Shown here: piece after piece, positions 38,330 to 50,830 of the stretch | Layout: every line of letters begins with the position of its first letter | How positions within the stretch are numbered: the stretch's first letter is position 1 | NCBI GenBank assembly: GCA_019055375.1 | Contig: JAHQIW010000107.1 | Coordinates: forward strand, 248,001-312,000 | Length of the DNA stretch: 64,000 nucleotides | Source: Parelaphostrongylus tenuis | Taxonomy: Eukaryota; Nematoda; Chromadorea; Rhabditida; Metastrongylidae | Reading direction: 5' to 3' | The notes under the pieces: model-generated | What the model saw: only the letters and a program-made list of their open reading frames with translations | The model's database searches: none | Told to the model about the DNA's origin: nothing | Made by a program: the position numbers and the translations under genes

Positions 38330-39270
38330 AAGCTAGAGCAAAATACTTAAAAGCATTAGTATGATTGATCTGTACTAGAGCAAATTTTTTGACAGAATCA
38401 TTTTTTGGTTTAGCTTAACACGGGTTTACCATAGGATAGAGTGAAATGTTTACGTTCAACCCTTAGGACAAGGATCTTGATGGTTGCACCCATTTCAGTC
38501 CACTGGGGTGATTGCCGCGAGCATTCCAGAAGAATACAAAGGCCGTTAGAAGAAGACGGGTCAAGCTATAAGTGAAGAAATCACATTAGTTATTTACGAT
38601 AAAATTGATAAAAAGTGCGTATCATTAGCATCCGTAATTTCTCGCGTAAGAAATAATTTCATAGCCATTCGTCCTCGCAATAGGATTGGATTGATTTCAA
38701 AGATAAAGTGATGTAGATGTTAATGAATTCAATCATGACAGTAACAAGAGAAGAGCAAAGTTTTTATTTAAAAGTGAAAATTTGACGTTGCTGCGCGAAT
38801 AACTAGGTGCGCTGTCAGATTCACGGTATATATATTAAGTTCCGCCTTTGAAAATAGCTATTTAGCAGTTAACTGTGGTCATGGGACGATGAAGGAAGGT
38901 CGCTGTGGTCTCTTTGGACAACCTTGAATAGCATTATCAGGTGCATTGAAAATGAGGAAGGAAAATTAGAGGACGAAGTTGAGACTATCACTAGCGGAGA
39001 AAGAGGGATAGTGTGATATTTCGCTCCGAAAAAACATAAAAATTGGAAACCCAAGATTGACCGGCTAAAGGTCATGGGACATCACCAGTTGCCCAAATGT
39101 TCTAGTTTTTCCAAGCTGTCGGTGAATAACTTGCTTCCGGGTCTCTCATAGGAAACCATTATGTACTTGGTTTGAGGAGACAACTACAGCTATATCTTCC
39201 TGATTACGTCCTACTTGTAAAGAGAAATTAAGGAGTGATGAATTCACTACTCGATCGATTTTGAATCATG
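38330..39270. other. intergenic, nothing recognised
   Basis: No frame with family resemblance. A T-to-A-rich anonymous sequence between the GA microsatellite and the mariner remnant. Confidence 0.35.
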
Positions 39271-39279
39271 ACAGAACTA

Positions 39280-39745
39280 AAAGCCGTCATTAAGATTAAT
39301 GAGGGTGTTAAATGCTGATACGGCGACAGAATTGAGTGTGGGTAGATAGTTTGGGCGATCCAAAGAAAGCAGTTTTGATCTCAAGGACATGCCTCGTTCT
39401 GGAAGGCGTCTGTTTTAGATGAAAGTGACTTACAGACCGTTTTGGATGTTGACCCTCCATCGAATACTCGTGACTTGAGTGAAAAGCTTGATGCTTCGCG
39501 CCTAACCATAGTCAGAAAGTTGCACAAATTTGACCTTCTCTGTGCACAAGAAGGCTCTCAAGGATCCGCATGAGCTATATCCGATCATGTTCTCTTTCGA
39601 TCAATATAACACTTTTCGAATAGCCGTTGATTTGAATCGTTTGATGAAATGAAGTTGAAGAATCATGTCATGAGTTTTTCGATCCAATAGAGCCGGAATG
39701 CTACTTCAAGCACATCCAGAATCATGCGACAAGTTGTGGACAATG
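39280..39745 (+). mobile_element. mariner transposase remnant
   Basis: The plus strand reads VGRWFGRSKESSFDLKDMPR then SGRR, the mariner linker between the two N-terminal helix-turn-helix motifs. Further on, in shifted frames, it reads KALKDPHELYPIMFSFDQ and FRIAVDLNRL. Multiple stops and frameshifts; long dead. Confidence 0.7.
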
Positions 39746-40059
39746 GTGGTTTATCTTTGAAGTTTAGCTATTGTTGTTTTTGTTGTTATTTTGAGCATGA
39801 AGCGAAGCCTTTGAAAATTTCCTAAAACTTTTTGCTCGATTCTGGTTAAGTAGCTGAAATATGTGGGCAAAGCCGAGTCTTTTACATGAGTTTTTTTTAC
39901 TGCTGGAGTGCATTTGTAAAGTCTTTCTGGAGATGAGGTATAGCAGTAAGATTGTTTTTAAGTAATCGAATGATTACTTAAGTCTCAAAAAAGCATAAAG
40001 TCCAATGTTACCAAAAGGTTCAAAACGTGTACAGATAACAAAAAAGTGTTAACGTATGT

Positions 40060-40560
40060 TTTTTTTTTTGTCACGGATTTCCCTATGAGAGAACCCGCCC
40101 GCTTCGTCGCGAGGGCATATGACGTTCCCAGGTGGTGGATAGGGGAGTTAAACGCAAACCAAAAGCAACCATGTGCTTCCCAGAAATGCAGGTGAATTCA
40201 GGAATGTTTCTACAACGCCGATTTGACAAAACTCTATTTCAGCGAGTCAAATCGGCCAAAAACATGAAATGAAGCGGCTGGAAAGTGGACGGTAGGTGGT
40301 TAGGCGTCACCTCCAACAAACAAGCTCCTCAAGCTCCTTCAACAGAGACTGGCGAGCTACTTGTGAGTACTCGGCTCCCATGTTTAAAGCGTATACTACA
40401 CGGTGGATATCATAACGCTAGAAACAGCAGTAAAGATAGGCTTCATTCCCCTGATCCCAAAGGAGCCCCGTTACAGCATTGGTTAGGACGGTTACGGAGA
40501 AGCCGCTAAAATCTTGGAGCCAAACTAGGCTGCCAAAATTGGAAGGGGCTAAAGTAGTCA
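40060..40560 (+). other. possible 5' leader of the RTE copy
   Basis: G+C-richer than its surroundings, in the same orientation and ending about 530 bp upstream of the first RTE coding match at 41100. No protein match of its own. The assignment to the RTE element is inference from position. Confidence 0.25.
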
Positions 40561-40924
40561 TCTGTACCTATTATTTGTAGTTTTTGATTCGGCACGCTGT
40601 ATTTAGTAAGTGTGGCAAAGTTGGTGAACGTATTCGCAGCTGACTCACTTTCTTGGTGTTAATTTTCCCGTCGTGAGTTGCCTTTGTCATACTTTTTGGC
40701 TATGAACTTTTCTCCCATTTGTTGTGAACATGTCATTCTTTGTGCTCAATTTATCTTGGGCCCTTATCTTTGTCTGCCATCCTTTGCGCTCATATAGCAT
40801 TTTGTGCGCTTAGATTTTTTTATCAAACCATAAAATTACTGTAGAGCTTCATCTGGCAAAGTCCTTGTTTATGGCTCGTATATAAGTCCGAATCGGCATA
40901 GAAAGTACAGTCAGCAATCAATAC

Positions 40925-41000
40925 TCCGCAATAGGCAGTATGCACTGAGCGGTTAGGACTACTTGGTCCTATCGCATTTCAATCCTAGTTCTTCCTATTG
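40925..41000 (+). mobile_element. tRNA-like relic
   Basis: GAGCGGTTAGGACTACTTGG followed by TTTCAATCCTAG resembles A- and B-box elements at tRNA spacing. Stems do not close well; likely a SINE head. Confidence 0.3.
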
Positions 41001-41099
41001 GTCTACTTCACTACTTCAAGCTTATTTATTATAGGCCTATATGAGCTCCGCCATGTGCTGCATATAAACGAGCAGGTCAACGTCAATTGCAGTTCGAAA

Positions 41100-43735
41100 A
41101 GTCATTTCCGAACACCTGTAACGCGAGAGCACTTGCATACGAATTTGCTATAGAAGACCATTGATGCAAACAAGAAGAATTAGGTACGACGTTACTGAAC
41201 TGGCTAAGACAAAAAGACGCCAATCATTTCACACTATTTACGACACTGGAGAAGGACTGTATATTGGAACATGCAATTGCACAGGTGTCGGCGGCGTTCG
41301 CGCTCTCATTAGAACCGAATTTGAACATGACCATCTTTGCTGCTTACGCACCACCATCAACCACTAACGAAGAGAAAATTGAAGCGCTCTATTTGAATTT
41401 TAAAAAGTTCTCCAAAGAGGACCAAACATTCTTCAGACTCAATGTTAGAGATTTTAATGCGAAAACTGAACCTAGAAGAACGCCGTATTGGAAACTACGG
41501 ACTAAAATGGAACGAACAGGGTGAGAGGCTGTTTGAGTTTATCATGACAACCAAAATCACCTTCGGCAACTCAGATTTCCAAAAGCCTAAACGATGGATG
41601 TGGGAGTCCTCGATGGAGAGTATCATAACGGACTAGACCACGTCTTAGTAAATCATAGGTTCTGCCTAACCGATGCCGCTGCTAATCCTAAGTTTTATAT
41701 GTGAACAAACCATCGTCTTCTTTGCACAACGTTCCATTTTTCGCGAAGAGGAGGAAAAACCCGCTAAATTCAAACGAGAAAGTCCCAAAACTGAGACGCA
41801 TTCAAGTTACTGGTTAACTCTTGGGAAGGTACCGTCGTTGACAACAGCGACGAAGAATACGACCGGGTTATTGAACATCTTAACGTTTGCGCTATGAAAG
41901 GGGAGAGTTCTAAAGTCACGAAGAGGCGCTTGTTTCCGCAAACACTCGAGCTGATACGTCAACGTAAAATCACACGGGTTACAGGTAACCGAAAACATCA
42001 CATTCAATTTTGCGAAACGCTGCAGAGGAACAATAAGAGAAATTTTCAAAGAGAGACAAGAAGCATTTATGGCCGAAGATGCAGAAGCTATGAAAAGCAT
42101 TCACACAGCCCACTGAAGCTTTGCCAGTTACAAGACCAAGAAGGCTGCATTCCGACGCTTTGACAGAACAGTTTACAGGTTCCAAAAGGACAGCGCAGAA
42201 AATCATCCACAACTATTACTCGGATCTCTTCAATAGCCACGTCCTCTTGCCGTCATAAGAATAGAAAGACGAATTTGTCGTTCCAGCGGTTTTTCCTTCC
42301 GAAATTCAAAAAGTAACAACACTTGGTTTAGACAAGATAAGATCAGAGCACCTGAAGAACCTATCGCTAATTTTCGTAAGCACCTCAGCTCGCCTCTTCA
42401 CTCGTTACCTGTCAGCTATCACGGTTCCTAGTCAGTGGAACACCAGCAAGGCCGTGTTGTTGTTGAAAAGTGAGGACCTTCACGACATAGGCAATTATCG
42501 CTCAATCTGCCTACACTCCGTCATCTATAAATCTTCATTCATGCAATTCTAAACAGGATTGACAAAACACTGGACGATAACCATGAGAGCAAACAGGGTT
42601 TCGAAATGAATTTATTACCATAACCACATCCACATGATTAAGACTCACTGATGTTTCATGAGAGTATAAGAGACCGCTTTCTCTCACTTTCGTCGATTTG
42701 AAGAAAGCCCTTGATCCAGTGGAAACTGAAGCAATCATGGAGGCTCTGGATATTAGGGCGCCCCTACTTCGCACATAACGATCCTTCGTGAGCTATGTGA
42801 AGATTTCACAACCAGATTATCTCCATTCTATAATAATTTTACTATCAACGTAAGAAAAGGGGCTCGAAGGCAATGCAGTTTCGCCAAAATTATTCACTTC
42901 CATCCTCCAAAACGTTATGCAAACATTAGAATGGGACGGCATGGGAGTGAAAATCAACGGTTGACAACTAAATTATCTTCGGTTTGCTGATAATATTGTC
43001 CTTATAAGGCCAAAAATCAGTCAAGCGCAACGAATGTTGAGCGATTGCGCCAACGCATATAGCAAGATTGGTCTGTGACTAAATCTAGCGAAACGATGCT
43101 TATGAGGGACGGGTAGGTTTAGAATGCCTCATTTACGCTCAACGGAACGAAAATCTCCGATTACTCCAGTTGCGTCTATCTAGGTCGTGAAACCAACATG
43201 ATGAACGACCTAGCTTCAGAGTTGAGCAGGAGGAAACGAGCGGCATGGGGAGCGTTAGAGCATCGAGGATGTAGCGAAGAGGACGAATAACATCCGATTT
43301 CGTGTCCACCTTTCGGAATCAACGATCATTCCTGTTCTAAGAAACCTGGTCGTTACGTAACCAGGATGAAAGAACCCGAAGCTGTGACCTACGCCAACGA
43401 ACGAAGGTCAGAGATGCCTTCTGCACACTAGACTATTGAAAATGAGATGGGCCTGACACGTGATGCGCCTTTACGACATTCTATGGACGAGAGTTACTTC
43501 TGGATTCCTCGGGATGTGAGCACTCCACAGGGGGACCACCGACTTGATGGTTTTGATTTTTTATCCGAAAAAATTAGAAAAAAGATATGTTGTTCGACGA
43601 ATTTCTAGAGCGAGGAGGGCCCACTGACAACTCTTGCGCGCGATAGGGAGAAGTGGAAGTATTGCTAGTGCTCGCTTAAGCCATTCGACGATCAACGGTA
43701 CGACAGGTGATGCGGGTGATGTATTTTCAAGAAGA
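41100..43735 (+). mobile_element. near full-length but inactivated RTE-type LINE
   Basis: Conserved blocks occur in order but in changing frames. Apurinic endonuclease: MQTRRIRYDV, then TGEGLYIGTCNCTGVGGV, DFNAKTEPRRTPYWKL and GERLFEFIMTTKITFGNS. Reverse transcriptase: PDRIR-like '..DKIRSEHLKNL', 'HDIGNYRSICLHSVIYK', '..FVDLKKALDPVETEA', 'GARRQCSFAKI' and a FADDIVL-like 'RFADNIVLI'. The C-terminal part has 'YLGRETNMMNDLASELSRR'. At least ten frameshifts or stops. The 3' end, near 43715, matches the truncated piece at 20670. Orders and motifs fit RTE elements common in strongylid genomes. Confidence 0.85.
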
Positions 43736-43739
43736 ACAT

Positions 43740-45420
43740 GGCATTTCCTTATGTTTGAATAATAAATTTGTCGGTAGGCGCCAATAGATTATGAATGAGA
43801 TGCCTTTGTACAAATTATCTGTGGTATCATAGGCATTAAGATTAATCTCTTTTATCGCAATATGTATGACTTTTCAAACTATTTTTTTTTTAGGATGACC
43901 CGTCGTCACATATACTGTGAGGAGACCAGAAATTTCTTCATTCGACTTATCTTAATCCAAGAAATTCTTTCGCAAAGATTTTCGTGTATGCTTTAACACC
44001 TGTTGTTTTTGTATGTTGAAACGTGTTGTTTCATATAGTGCTTGATGATTTCCTCTTCTTTATGAATGTGGATGAGTGCTTATTGAGTTCGATTCTCGTT
44101 ACGGTCCTGAGTAAAGTGCCTCACTAACCACTGCGCTATCTCTCCAAGCCGGCGTTTATATACTTAATGCCTTTTGTAGTTTCTCGTGTATCACATAACG
44201 AAAAGTAGAGCTTCGCGACAAAACAGAGAGCTTTATTCGATTGCAAGGAAGAATGATGGAAGAAATGCGTGAAGGTAGAGGATTTGACTATAAATCGCTC
44301 TTGATAATAATCTCTTGCTATTTGTGACGATTTTTTTTACAATAGAAAGAGTTCTTGAGTTAGAAATAATGGAAAAGTCATTGAAGTGAGTATGACAACT
44401 TGATGAAACCGTAGCCAAAGAGAAATGTACAGATCATGAAGGAATTCTTAATAAAGACTCATCTAGTGTGGAATGAAACTATTCCCATCAATTTTTTTTT
44501 CGAGAATATTTTAAGATTAGAAAAAAGTACAAACCAAACTATTCAAATGGTACAGTATATCCAGAAGCTTCATGTGGAAAAGTTTCAATAGATAAGTGCA
44601 TGACGTGATGACAGATTGGAAGGAAAAGGATACATAGATCAGAAAGGGATTTTGACACATTATGTGAGGAGCTGTAACAGTGCCAAAAAGATAGTTTTTG
44701 ATGGAAAAGCCATGTTCACATTAACATGGATGCTCTGAGAAAAAAAGAAAATAGTCACATATTGTTTTCGCAAACAAAGTTTTTGTATTGGTCGAAGCAC
44801 AATGCAGGTCTCCCGATGTTTGCAGAGCTAGTAAGATTTAAAAAAGGATGCCGTGATGAGTATTCGGGGTAAAAAGTATATTCCTAGGCAAGCAATATTG
44901 ACTGTTCTACACAACTTTTATACAAAAACGGATGAGGTGTGACAGGAAGTCTTGCAAATAGCGCAATACGCTCACAGTCGGTGCTGTAATGGTAAATTCT
45001 GGATATAACGAACAACTCCGACAGTTCGAACTCATGTCCGATCGTCGTGAAATCATAAACAGTGAAGAATAAATAATATTTTTTTCAACGAAAGATCTAG
45101 GATACGTGTGTTTTGGCGCTGTTCACACTTTGAAGTGTCTTTGGATACATAACGAGCCGTGATATATTACCCTAAAGTCTCGCAAAATTTCATTGCTTCA
45201 ATGTTTTTAAGAAAATTTGCAACGCACATTTAGAGACTATCGCCCGAAATAATTGTTTTTTAGACTTACTAACGCTGCACAAGTCACTGAAAAAATTGGC
45301 AACGAGTAGGAACTTTTTTCTCTTGAACAAACGTGAAGAAAAAAATAATCCACGTAGTGCTTAATATTAATTAGTCAGCTCAAAATCAAGTTTAAATGCT
45401 CTAAAAGCCATAATATGATA
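43740..45420. other. intergenic, nothing recognised
   Basis: A minus-strand tRNA-like piece is possible at about 44090-44150 (B-box-like 'gattctcgttacg' on plus, 'actgcgctatctctcc'). No exon with family resemblance. Confidence 0.3.
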
Positions 45421-45443
45421 TACTATGACACGATGTGAAGTGA

Positions 45444-45596
45444 TAATAAACTTGACATTGAAAGGTTTTGAGTGAAGTAAAAGTTGCGGTAAACGGAATA
45501 CACAAGCACATGAACGCCTGTACACAGAGCAACACCAAATCTAATTTTGTGGGCTGGGCGAAACAAAGCCAATATTATCGTAATCCAAGCGTGAAT
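45444..45596 (-). CDS. candidate exon of a multi-pass membrane protein (cytochrome b561-like?)
   Basis: After a good acceptor (TTTTATTTCAG) the minus strand reads FLNIHAWITIILALFRPAHK, then IRFGVALCTGVHVLVYSVYRNF, ending near a possible GT donor at about 45446. Two hydrophobic segments are split by LALFRP..K.RF and followed by a His. This recalls the middle helices of the cytochrome b561 domain in DOMON-type reductases. Only this one exon is visible and the resemblance is weak. It may be a chance frame. Confidence 0.28.
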
Positions 45597-45699
45597 ATTC
45601 AAGAATACTGAAATAAAATATTGTGCAGTTAGAGACAAGACAAATTTGCCTCCGTGAGCATCAGGCGACAATTAAAATACAGACATTGTTGTTCATGGT

Positions 45700-48535
45700 G
45701 CAGATATGCTCGTACAACGAAGCACATATGGACTGAAGCGTGAAGTAGAACATTTCAACTTATCAAAATTTAGAGGGCGATGCAAAACCAAGGTAACATG
45801 GTAACTTGGATAAGATTGCTATTCCGTGAAGGTGAACAAAAAATGGAACTAGACGTTGTTGAAAACAGAATAAGAGAAGAGTCAGATAAATGTTATGTAG
45901 AGATAATAAGATATGAAGAGTGTCCACCTCACTCAAAGTACGTGATCGTTACTCTATTCGAGACATTTGAGAACCAGCATAGCGCGTTCTGAAAGTTTTT
46001 GGCAGAAAGGCCAAAGGAAAAGAAGTCAGGTCAAGTTCTTCCGCAACTATCACGTAGAGAGGTAGTGAGTTACTAACTAGGAGCACGAATAGTTGTTTGT
46101 TGAAATTTAGTTGCTTTCCTTTTTCATCATATGGAACTTGCATGATTTATTCGAAATTACTCCTACGCTTCTGTGAGCTTATATTCCTTAACGCTAATTT
46201 GTAATTTATAGCTAGGTCGTAATATCATCCAGTAAGGGTACCAGTTTAAAGGAAGACTTTGATAGAACAGGAGAACTCCTTGTCGAAAAGGGACCGTAGT
46301 TGCATGACGGCAGAACTCCTTCCAGACTATAAAATTGTTGGCTACACAGGGTGGCAACCGTAGTGTTCCGAATTGGCTATGTTAGGATTATAGAGGAGTC
46401 ATCCTTGTGATTATATTGTAGCTAGTGAAAACTGAACAGGGTAGACCAAATGGGTCTTTTGATAGCATAACGAGAGCCTTCTTGAGGTAGAAACATTTGA
46501 ACAAAGTCGTCTGGAAACGCGAAGAAAGTCAAGCAATATTAGCGCCCATTTTACAATACGTAGAACCATTTTCACTATATTTTTGGAATTCAGAGTACCT
46601 TGGAACAGTCAAATAAGGGCTATTAGAATACTTAACGACGTTGATAACTATCGAGAAGACCGGTCGTGGTGACGTGCGGCAAGCAGTTCACAACGATTAG
46701 CCTCTTTCGCGCTACCGATCATGTTGACAAAGAAGAGGACGAGACTGAGCATAGGAAGGATTTATGCCGCCTAAATGTAATGCCACTGGAAAACCACCGA
46801 GGACCATGTGATCAGTGTCGGGCTGCTCTTACTGCAGCTACAATGGCTTGGATAAGCAATAGAAGTGACCACAAGTTCCACACTTTTTGCTTACATCTGC
46901 CCTGATTTCTCCCCACAAACTTAACACTGTTATTATAATATTGTACCCACACATCTCGCTAAGCATTTCACAGTTTTGGCATCGGAAACGCCAATAGTTG
47001 GAAGCTACCTTTTGGCTAGTTGAGCTCGAATTAGTATTTGTATTATTAACGAAACTACATGATGTAGAGGCAGAAGAGATTTAGTTGTCAATACTTCCAG
47101 TATACTTTCAACCTCGCTTTCCACTTGTCTGCTCGGAGATTGCTATCAAGCTCTCACTTAAGTCACTTTTTTTTTGATAGTCCGATTATCGTAAACTTAT
47201 TTGATTGACAACTATTACTTGCTCAATCAATGTCAGTACATGTCAGACCATTAATCATGAAGTTGTTGCAATAGATAGCAGAACAGATATGATCAATGTT
47301 CTTTAGTCAAATACAACACTTTTCGAAACATTACATTGCGCTAGGTTACGTTCGGATTTGATTCGTTCGAGTCGAGACCACAATGGTAAATAATGGAAAA
47401 GGCGATTACTTGGGCGAAAGATTAACAATTTCAATGGACTAGGAAATGAGCAAAACTGCATGAATAGAAAGACCTTTGTGAATCATCTACGCAACAATTT
47501 GCCCTTTCCCTGATCTATTCATAAATGTTACAATCGGACTGTCAAATGTTATGTGATTTTAGTCAAATGCAATGTTTTTTTAACCTTTTGTAAAGAAGAG
47601 GGGTTTGAAATCTTTAATGGTGCCCTGTGTCAACCGTTTATTTTTTTTTACCGTAATAGATCCATAAAACGAAAAAAAAAACCACCACACCATAAGAATT
47701 TCGTGATAATAAATTCGAGTTGATAACCCACGATAATCTTGGTCCTTCAATTTCTTAGAGTGCATCCTTCTGGTGCAGTTTATATCCATCTTCGTCTATG
47801 CACACGGCTCCATAAAGGTGAATCTTTCTGTAAGCGCTCAAACAAGTTCTCCGGAAAATTTTTTATATTTTAAAAAGTCATCACCAGAAATTAAAGCGGA
47901 AGAATTGGACTCAAAGGAACGTCTGAAAATGTCACATTGAGACCCACGAATAGGAATCGAACGAGTAGAGTGAACGACTGAGTGAGTATAGTATGGTAAC
48001 TAAAATCATCCATGCAATTCATAATTCCAGAAGCCCTTCTCTCAACAGCTCTCAGAGTAATATTTTCCATGCAACTTACATGAGTATCAGGTCAATAATT
48101 TGTCGTCGTACATTTCTGATAGTTCCGCGCGTCTTGTCGAAGTGCTCAAGGTTAAGGCATGGAGTAGCTATTTTCCCATTTCTCGCAGTCCATTCGTGCT
48201 CGTGACTTGAATCCATTTGGAACGACAGCCATTTTCTCTGCGGTTGGATGTTCAGACGGTACTAACATTAGTGTTCGTTTTAATAATAATCCGGCACTTT
48301 GTCGTCGCAGTAGGTAGTAAAACTTAAATTTCAAGCCCACTTTTTCATAACAAAAAATTAGAATACCACCAGAAAGACTTCTACAAAAGTATTTTTGGCA
48401 AAAAAAGACCCATGTGTACTAAAAATCTCCACTTTTCAATGCGAAAGCTGCATCTTCCAACAAAAAAACGCTTTTCCCACACTAATAGCACATTTTTTTT
48501 TTGGCTACGGTCTTATGAATCTTACTCAGAAACCT
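45700..48535. other. intergenic, nothing firmly recognised
   Basis: Short open frames at 45780-45992 and 46666-46905 (the latter with a lone CDQC) have no splice context or family match. No shared repeat was seen until the family-1 element at 48.54 kb. Confidence 0.3.
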
Positions 48536-48745
48536 TTATCTCGAGTGCTTTGTTTAGACCACGCTCAAATTTCAATATATCCTTTCATCATTATTTGAGT
48601 CAACATGTCATGTGGTCTGGTAAGGGCTCTTGTACAGCCCGAGACACGTGTTTCGTCCTTACAGGCTCATCAGCCGGGCAGAAACCCGTCGTCTGTCGAT
48701 CTTTTCATAGCCAGTTCTCTCGGGAGCGTCATACTCCTTATATAT
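48536..48745 (-). repeat. single-arm family-1 hammerhead repeat
   Basis: It matches the inverted complement of 885-1080 over about 200 bp, from 'gagtgctttgtttagaccacgctcaaatttcaatat' to 'ctcgggagcgtc'. It has no second arm nearby. The boundaries help define the unit shared by the copies at 0.9 and 50.7 kb. Confidence 0.65.
48637..48679 (-). ncRNA. hammerhead ribozyme motif, family 1 copy d
   Basis: On the minus strand, stem I GCCCGG with UCGGGC, core CUGAUGA, GUAA loop, GAAA, ACACGUGU and a GUC triplet are all intact. Stem II is GCCU/GGAC, with one C-A mismatch, so folding is probably weakened. Otherwise almost identical to copy c at 948-990. Confidence 0.6.
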
Positions 48746-49889
48746 AGTTGTCACGACGTACGCTTTACAAAAAAAAAAAAAAAAGAAAGCTGTAATGAGT
48801 AGTACTCATCATTCTTTCGAGTTATTTCTTGGAAAAAAAGTGTATTACTAACCCTTTTTTTACATTTTGCTAATAGGAACTTTCTAATTGAAATATCCAA
48901 TTCACATTTAACAACTTGTACAATCAGCATCGATGGCAACACATCTCCTCTATGAAATCAACACTTAATATTCCCAAGGACGTCTATCTATTAACCTCGG
49001 CATTCTTCAATAATTCTAAAATTTTTCTTTTTAATCCAAACGCGAGGTAGTTGTAGTGTAATTCAATCCGACAATTAATTTTTGGTGGTTTCGTGTTCTT
49101 GAAAGAATGGAAAGATCAGATCACGTTGCCCACAACTCAGTCAGCCAAACACCCCAAAACCCAAAATTGCTACAATAGAGGGAACCAATAAACCTAAATT
49201 TCATTTGCGTTAACAATAGAACAGTTTTTCATGCATTCATAGCTCCACTAGTTATTGAAGTGGAGACCAACGTGCAGGGCTTACATGGACTGCCAATACA
49301 ACTTCTTTAACAGAACAAATCTCATGTCTTCTGCCATGTCACGCTTGATAGCGAGACATTCGCCTCTGCGCCTCATGCACGGTTTCATAGTTTTATCTAG
49401 ATGCTTCGACATTAATACGCCCTTGTTTTGATGGTTCCTTCATCACTTCGAGGATAACGAGAATAACTCACACTGAAGTATACATGGAAACTAGGGAGCA
49501 TATGGGAAAGTCGTTTTAATTTTGATGCGCTTGGAAACCAGGTAGGAGATTTTTTTACTGGAGTGATGTGGTGTTTAGCTGACAGGATTATATAGACCTT
49601 TGAGGAATCCAAAGATTGCCTGATTTTCTACTTACCTTCATTGTACCTTTGGCATCTATTTAACAATCCGTACGTCCGAAGATGATCAATATGTACTTCT
49701 AAAATCATTATCTGCAACTATATAGCAATTACGCGAATAAATTCCAGGACCGACTATCTTTTAGCCTCGGCATAGTTTGGATAAATGAGTACCTTCCTGT
49801 GTTTAGCCGCTCCGAGGTGTTATTGATATTATTTATTGAGTACCAGCGAAGCATATAAAGTACAGTTAATAATGCAGCTTTAATATTAC

Positions 49890-49945
49890 AACAGTCGTGG
49901 TGGCTTACGTTTCGGCAAGGTTCGCCATCTTCAGAGCCTCGAAAG
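49890..49945 (-). ncRNA. hammerhead-like motif of the 7-kb type
   Basis: On the minus strand at 49938-49902: GGCU, CUGAAGA, one extra U, GGC...GCC, GAAA, CGU, A, AGCC. Stem I and stem II pair perfectly. Compared with the 7.5-kb copy, the stem II loop and the nucleotide before cleavage (A for C) differ while the paired parts are kept. Confidence 0.45.
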
Positions 49946-50299
49946 GTCAAGTTGATTCGAAAATTATTAAATCAAAGACCTTCATAACCCCAGCAGAAAA
50001 CGTAAGAAATAAATTTTTAGGTCGCATAGTAAAATTTCATTTCAAAAACACCCACCGCTTAGATGTTTTAGGTCTTTCAATTAATCATTGAACACCTGCC
50101 ACTTGGAGTCTGTGCTTAAGTGAGACTGTGCCTGACTCAGGCCGGGAATATTAGCTTGAGGTATGGTGCTAGGTCACGTGTTATTACGAGGCATTCCTCT
50201 TTGCGGTTCATTTTTGGGCCTTTGCTATGTATCCAAAAGGCTTCCAAAATTTTACGAATAGATGTTTTTGATTCCTGTGCAAGGACCGTGGATTTGACG

Positions 50300-50830
50300 T
50301 CAAAATGTGCTCGGCAGCTCTGCTCCCTTGCAGAGAGTTATCGAAGACGACCATTTCACACTCTATGTCAAGCGAAGTTTTTAGATAACACTGAGTGTTT
50401 TCGCACTCGATTGCTCGTTGGCTGGTATTTTTATCATATTATATCTTTATTTCGAGTGCTTAATTAAGACCTCGCACTCGCACTAAAGCACTCGAAATAA
50501 TAATATAATATGATAAAAATACCAACCAACGAGCAATCGAGTGCGAAAACACTCTGTGTTATCTGAAAATTTCGCTTCACATAAAGTGTGAAATGTTCGT
50601 CTTCGATAACTCTCTGTAAGGGAGCAGAGCTCTGGAGAGAACTGACTTCAAAACTATCGAAAGACGACGGGTTCTGCCCGACTGACGAGTCTGTAAGGAT
50701 GAAACACGTGTATCGGGCTGTACAAGAGCCCTTACCAGACCACATGACAAGTTGACTCAAATAATAATGAAAGGATTTATTGAAATTTGAACGTGGTCTT
50801 AATAAAGCACTCAAAATAAAGGTATAATAT
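50300..50830. repeat. hairpin element with long inverted repeat and one hammerhead (family 1)
   Basis: The arms about 50310-50464 and 50490-50640 are near-identical inverted copies ('caaccaacgagcaatcgagtgcgaaaacactctgtg' type sequence), with a 25-bp centre around 50470. The right side extends past the arm to about 50830 and carries the ribozyme. It is homologous to 780-1080, and distantly to 6230-6450. Confidence 0.7.
50676..50718 (+). ncRNA. hammerhead ribozyme motif, family 1 copy e
   Basis: Stem I GCCCGA (50676-50681) and UCGGGC (50713-50718) pair at all six positions. Core CUGACGA; stem II GUCU/GGAU with a closing G-U and GUAA loop; GAAA; ACACGUGU; A50712 before cleavage. Compared with copy c, the stem I base A for G at 50681 changes a G-U to an A-U pair, again keeping structure. 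Confidence 0.72.

Noticed and set aside
46666..46905. Zinc-finger-like protein (CDQC and His residues)
   Set aside because: A single Cys pair without the spacing of any known finger, no splice sites and no other exons.
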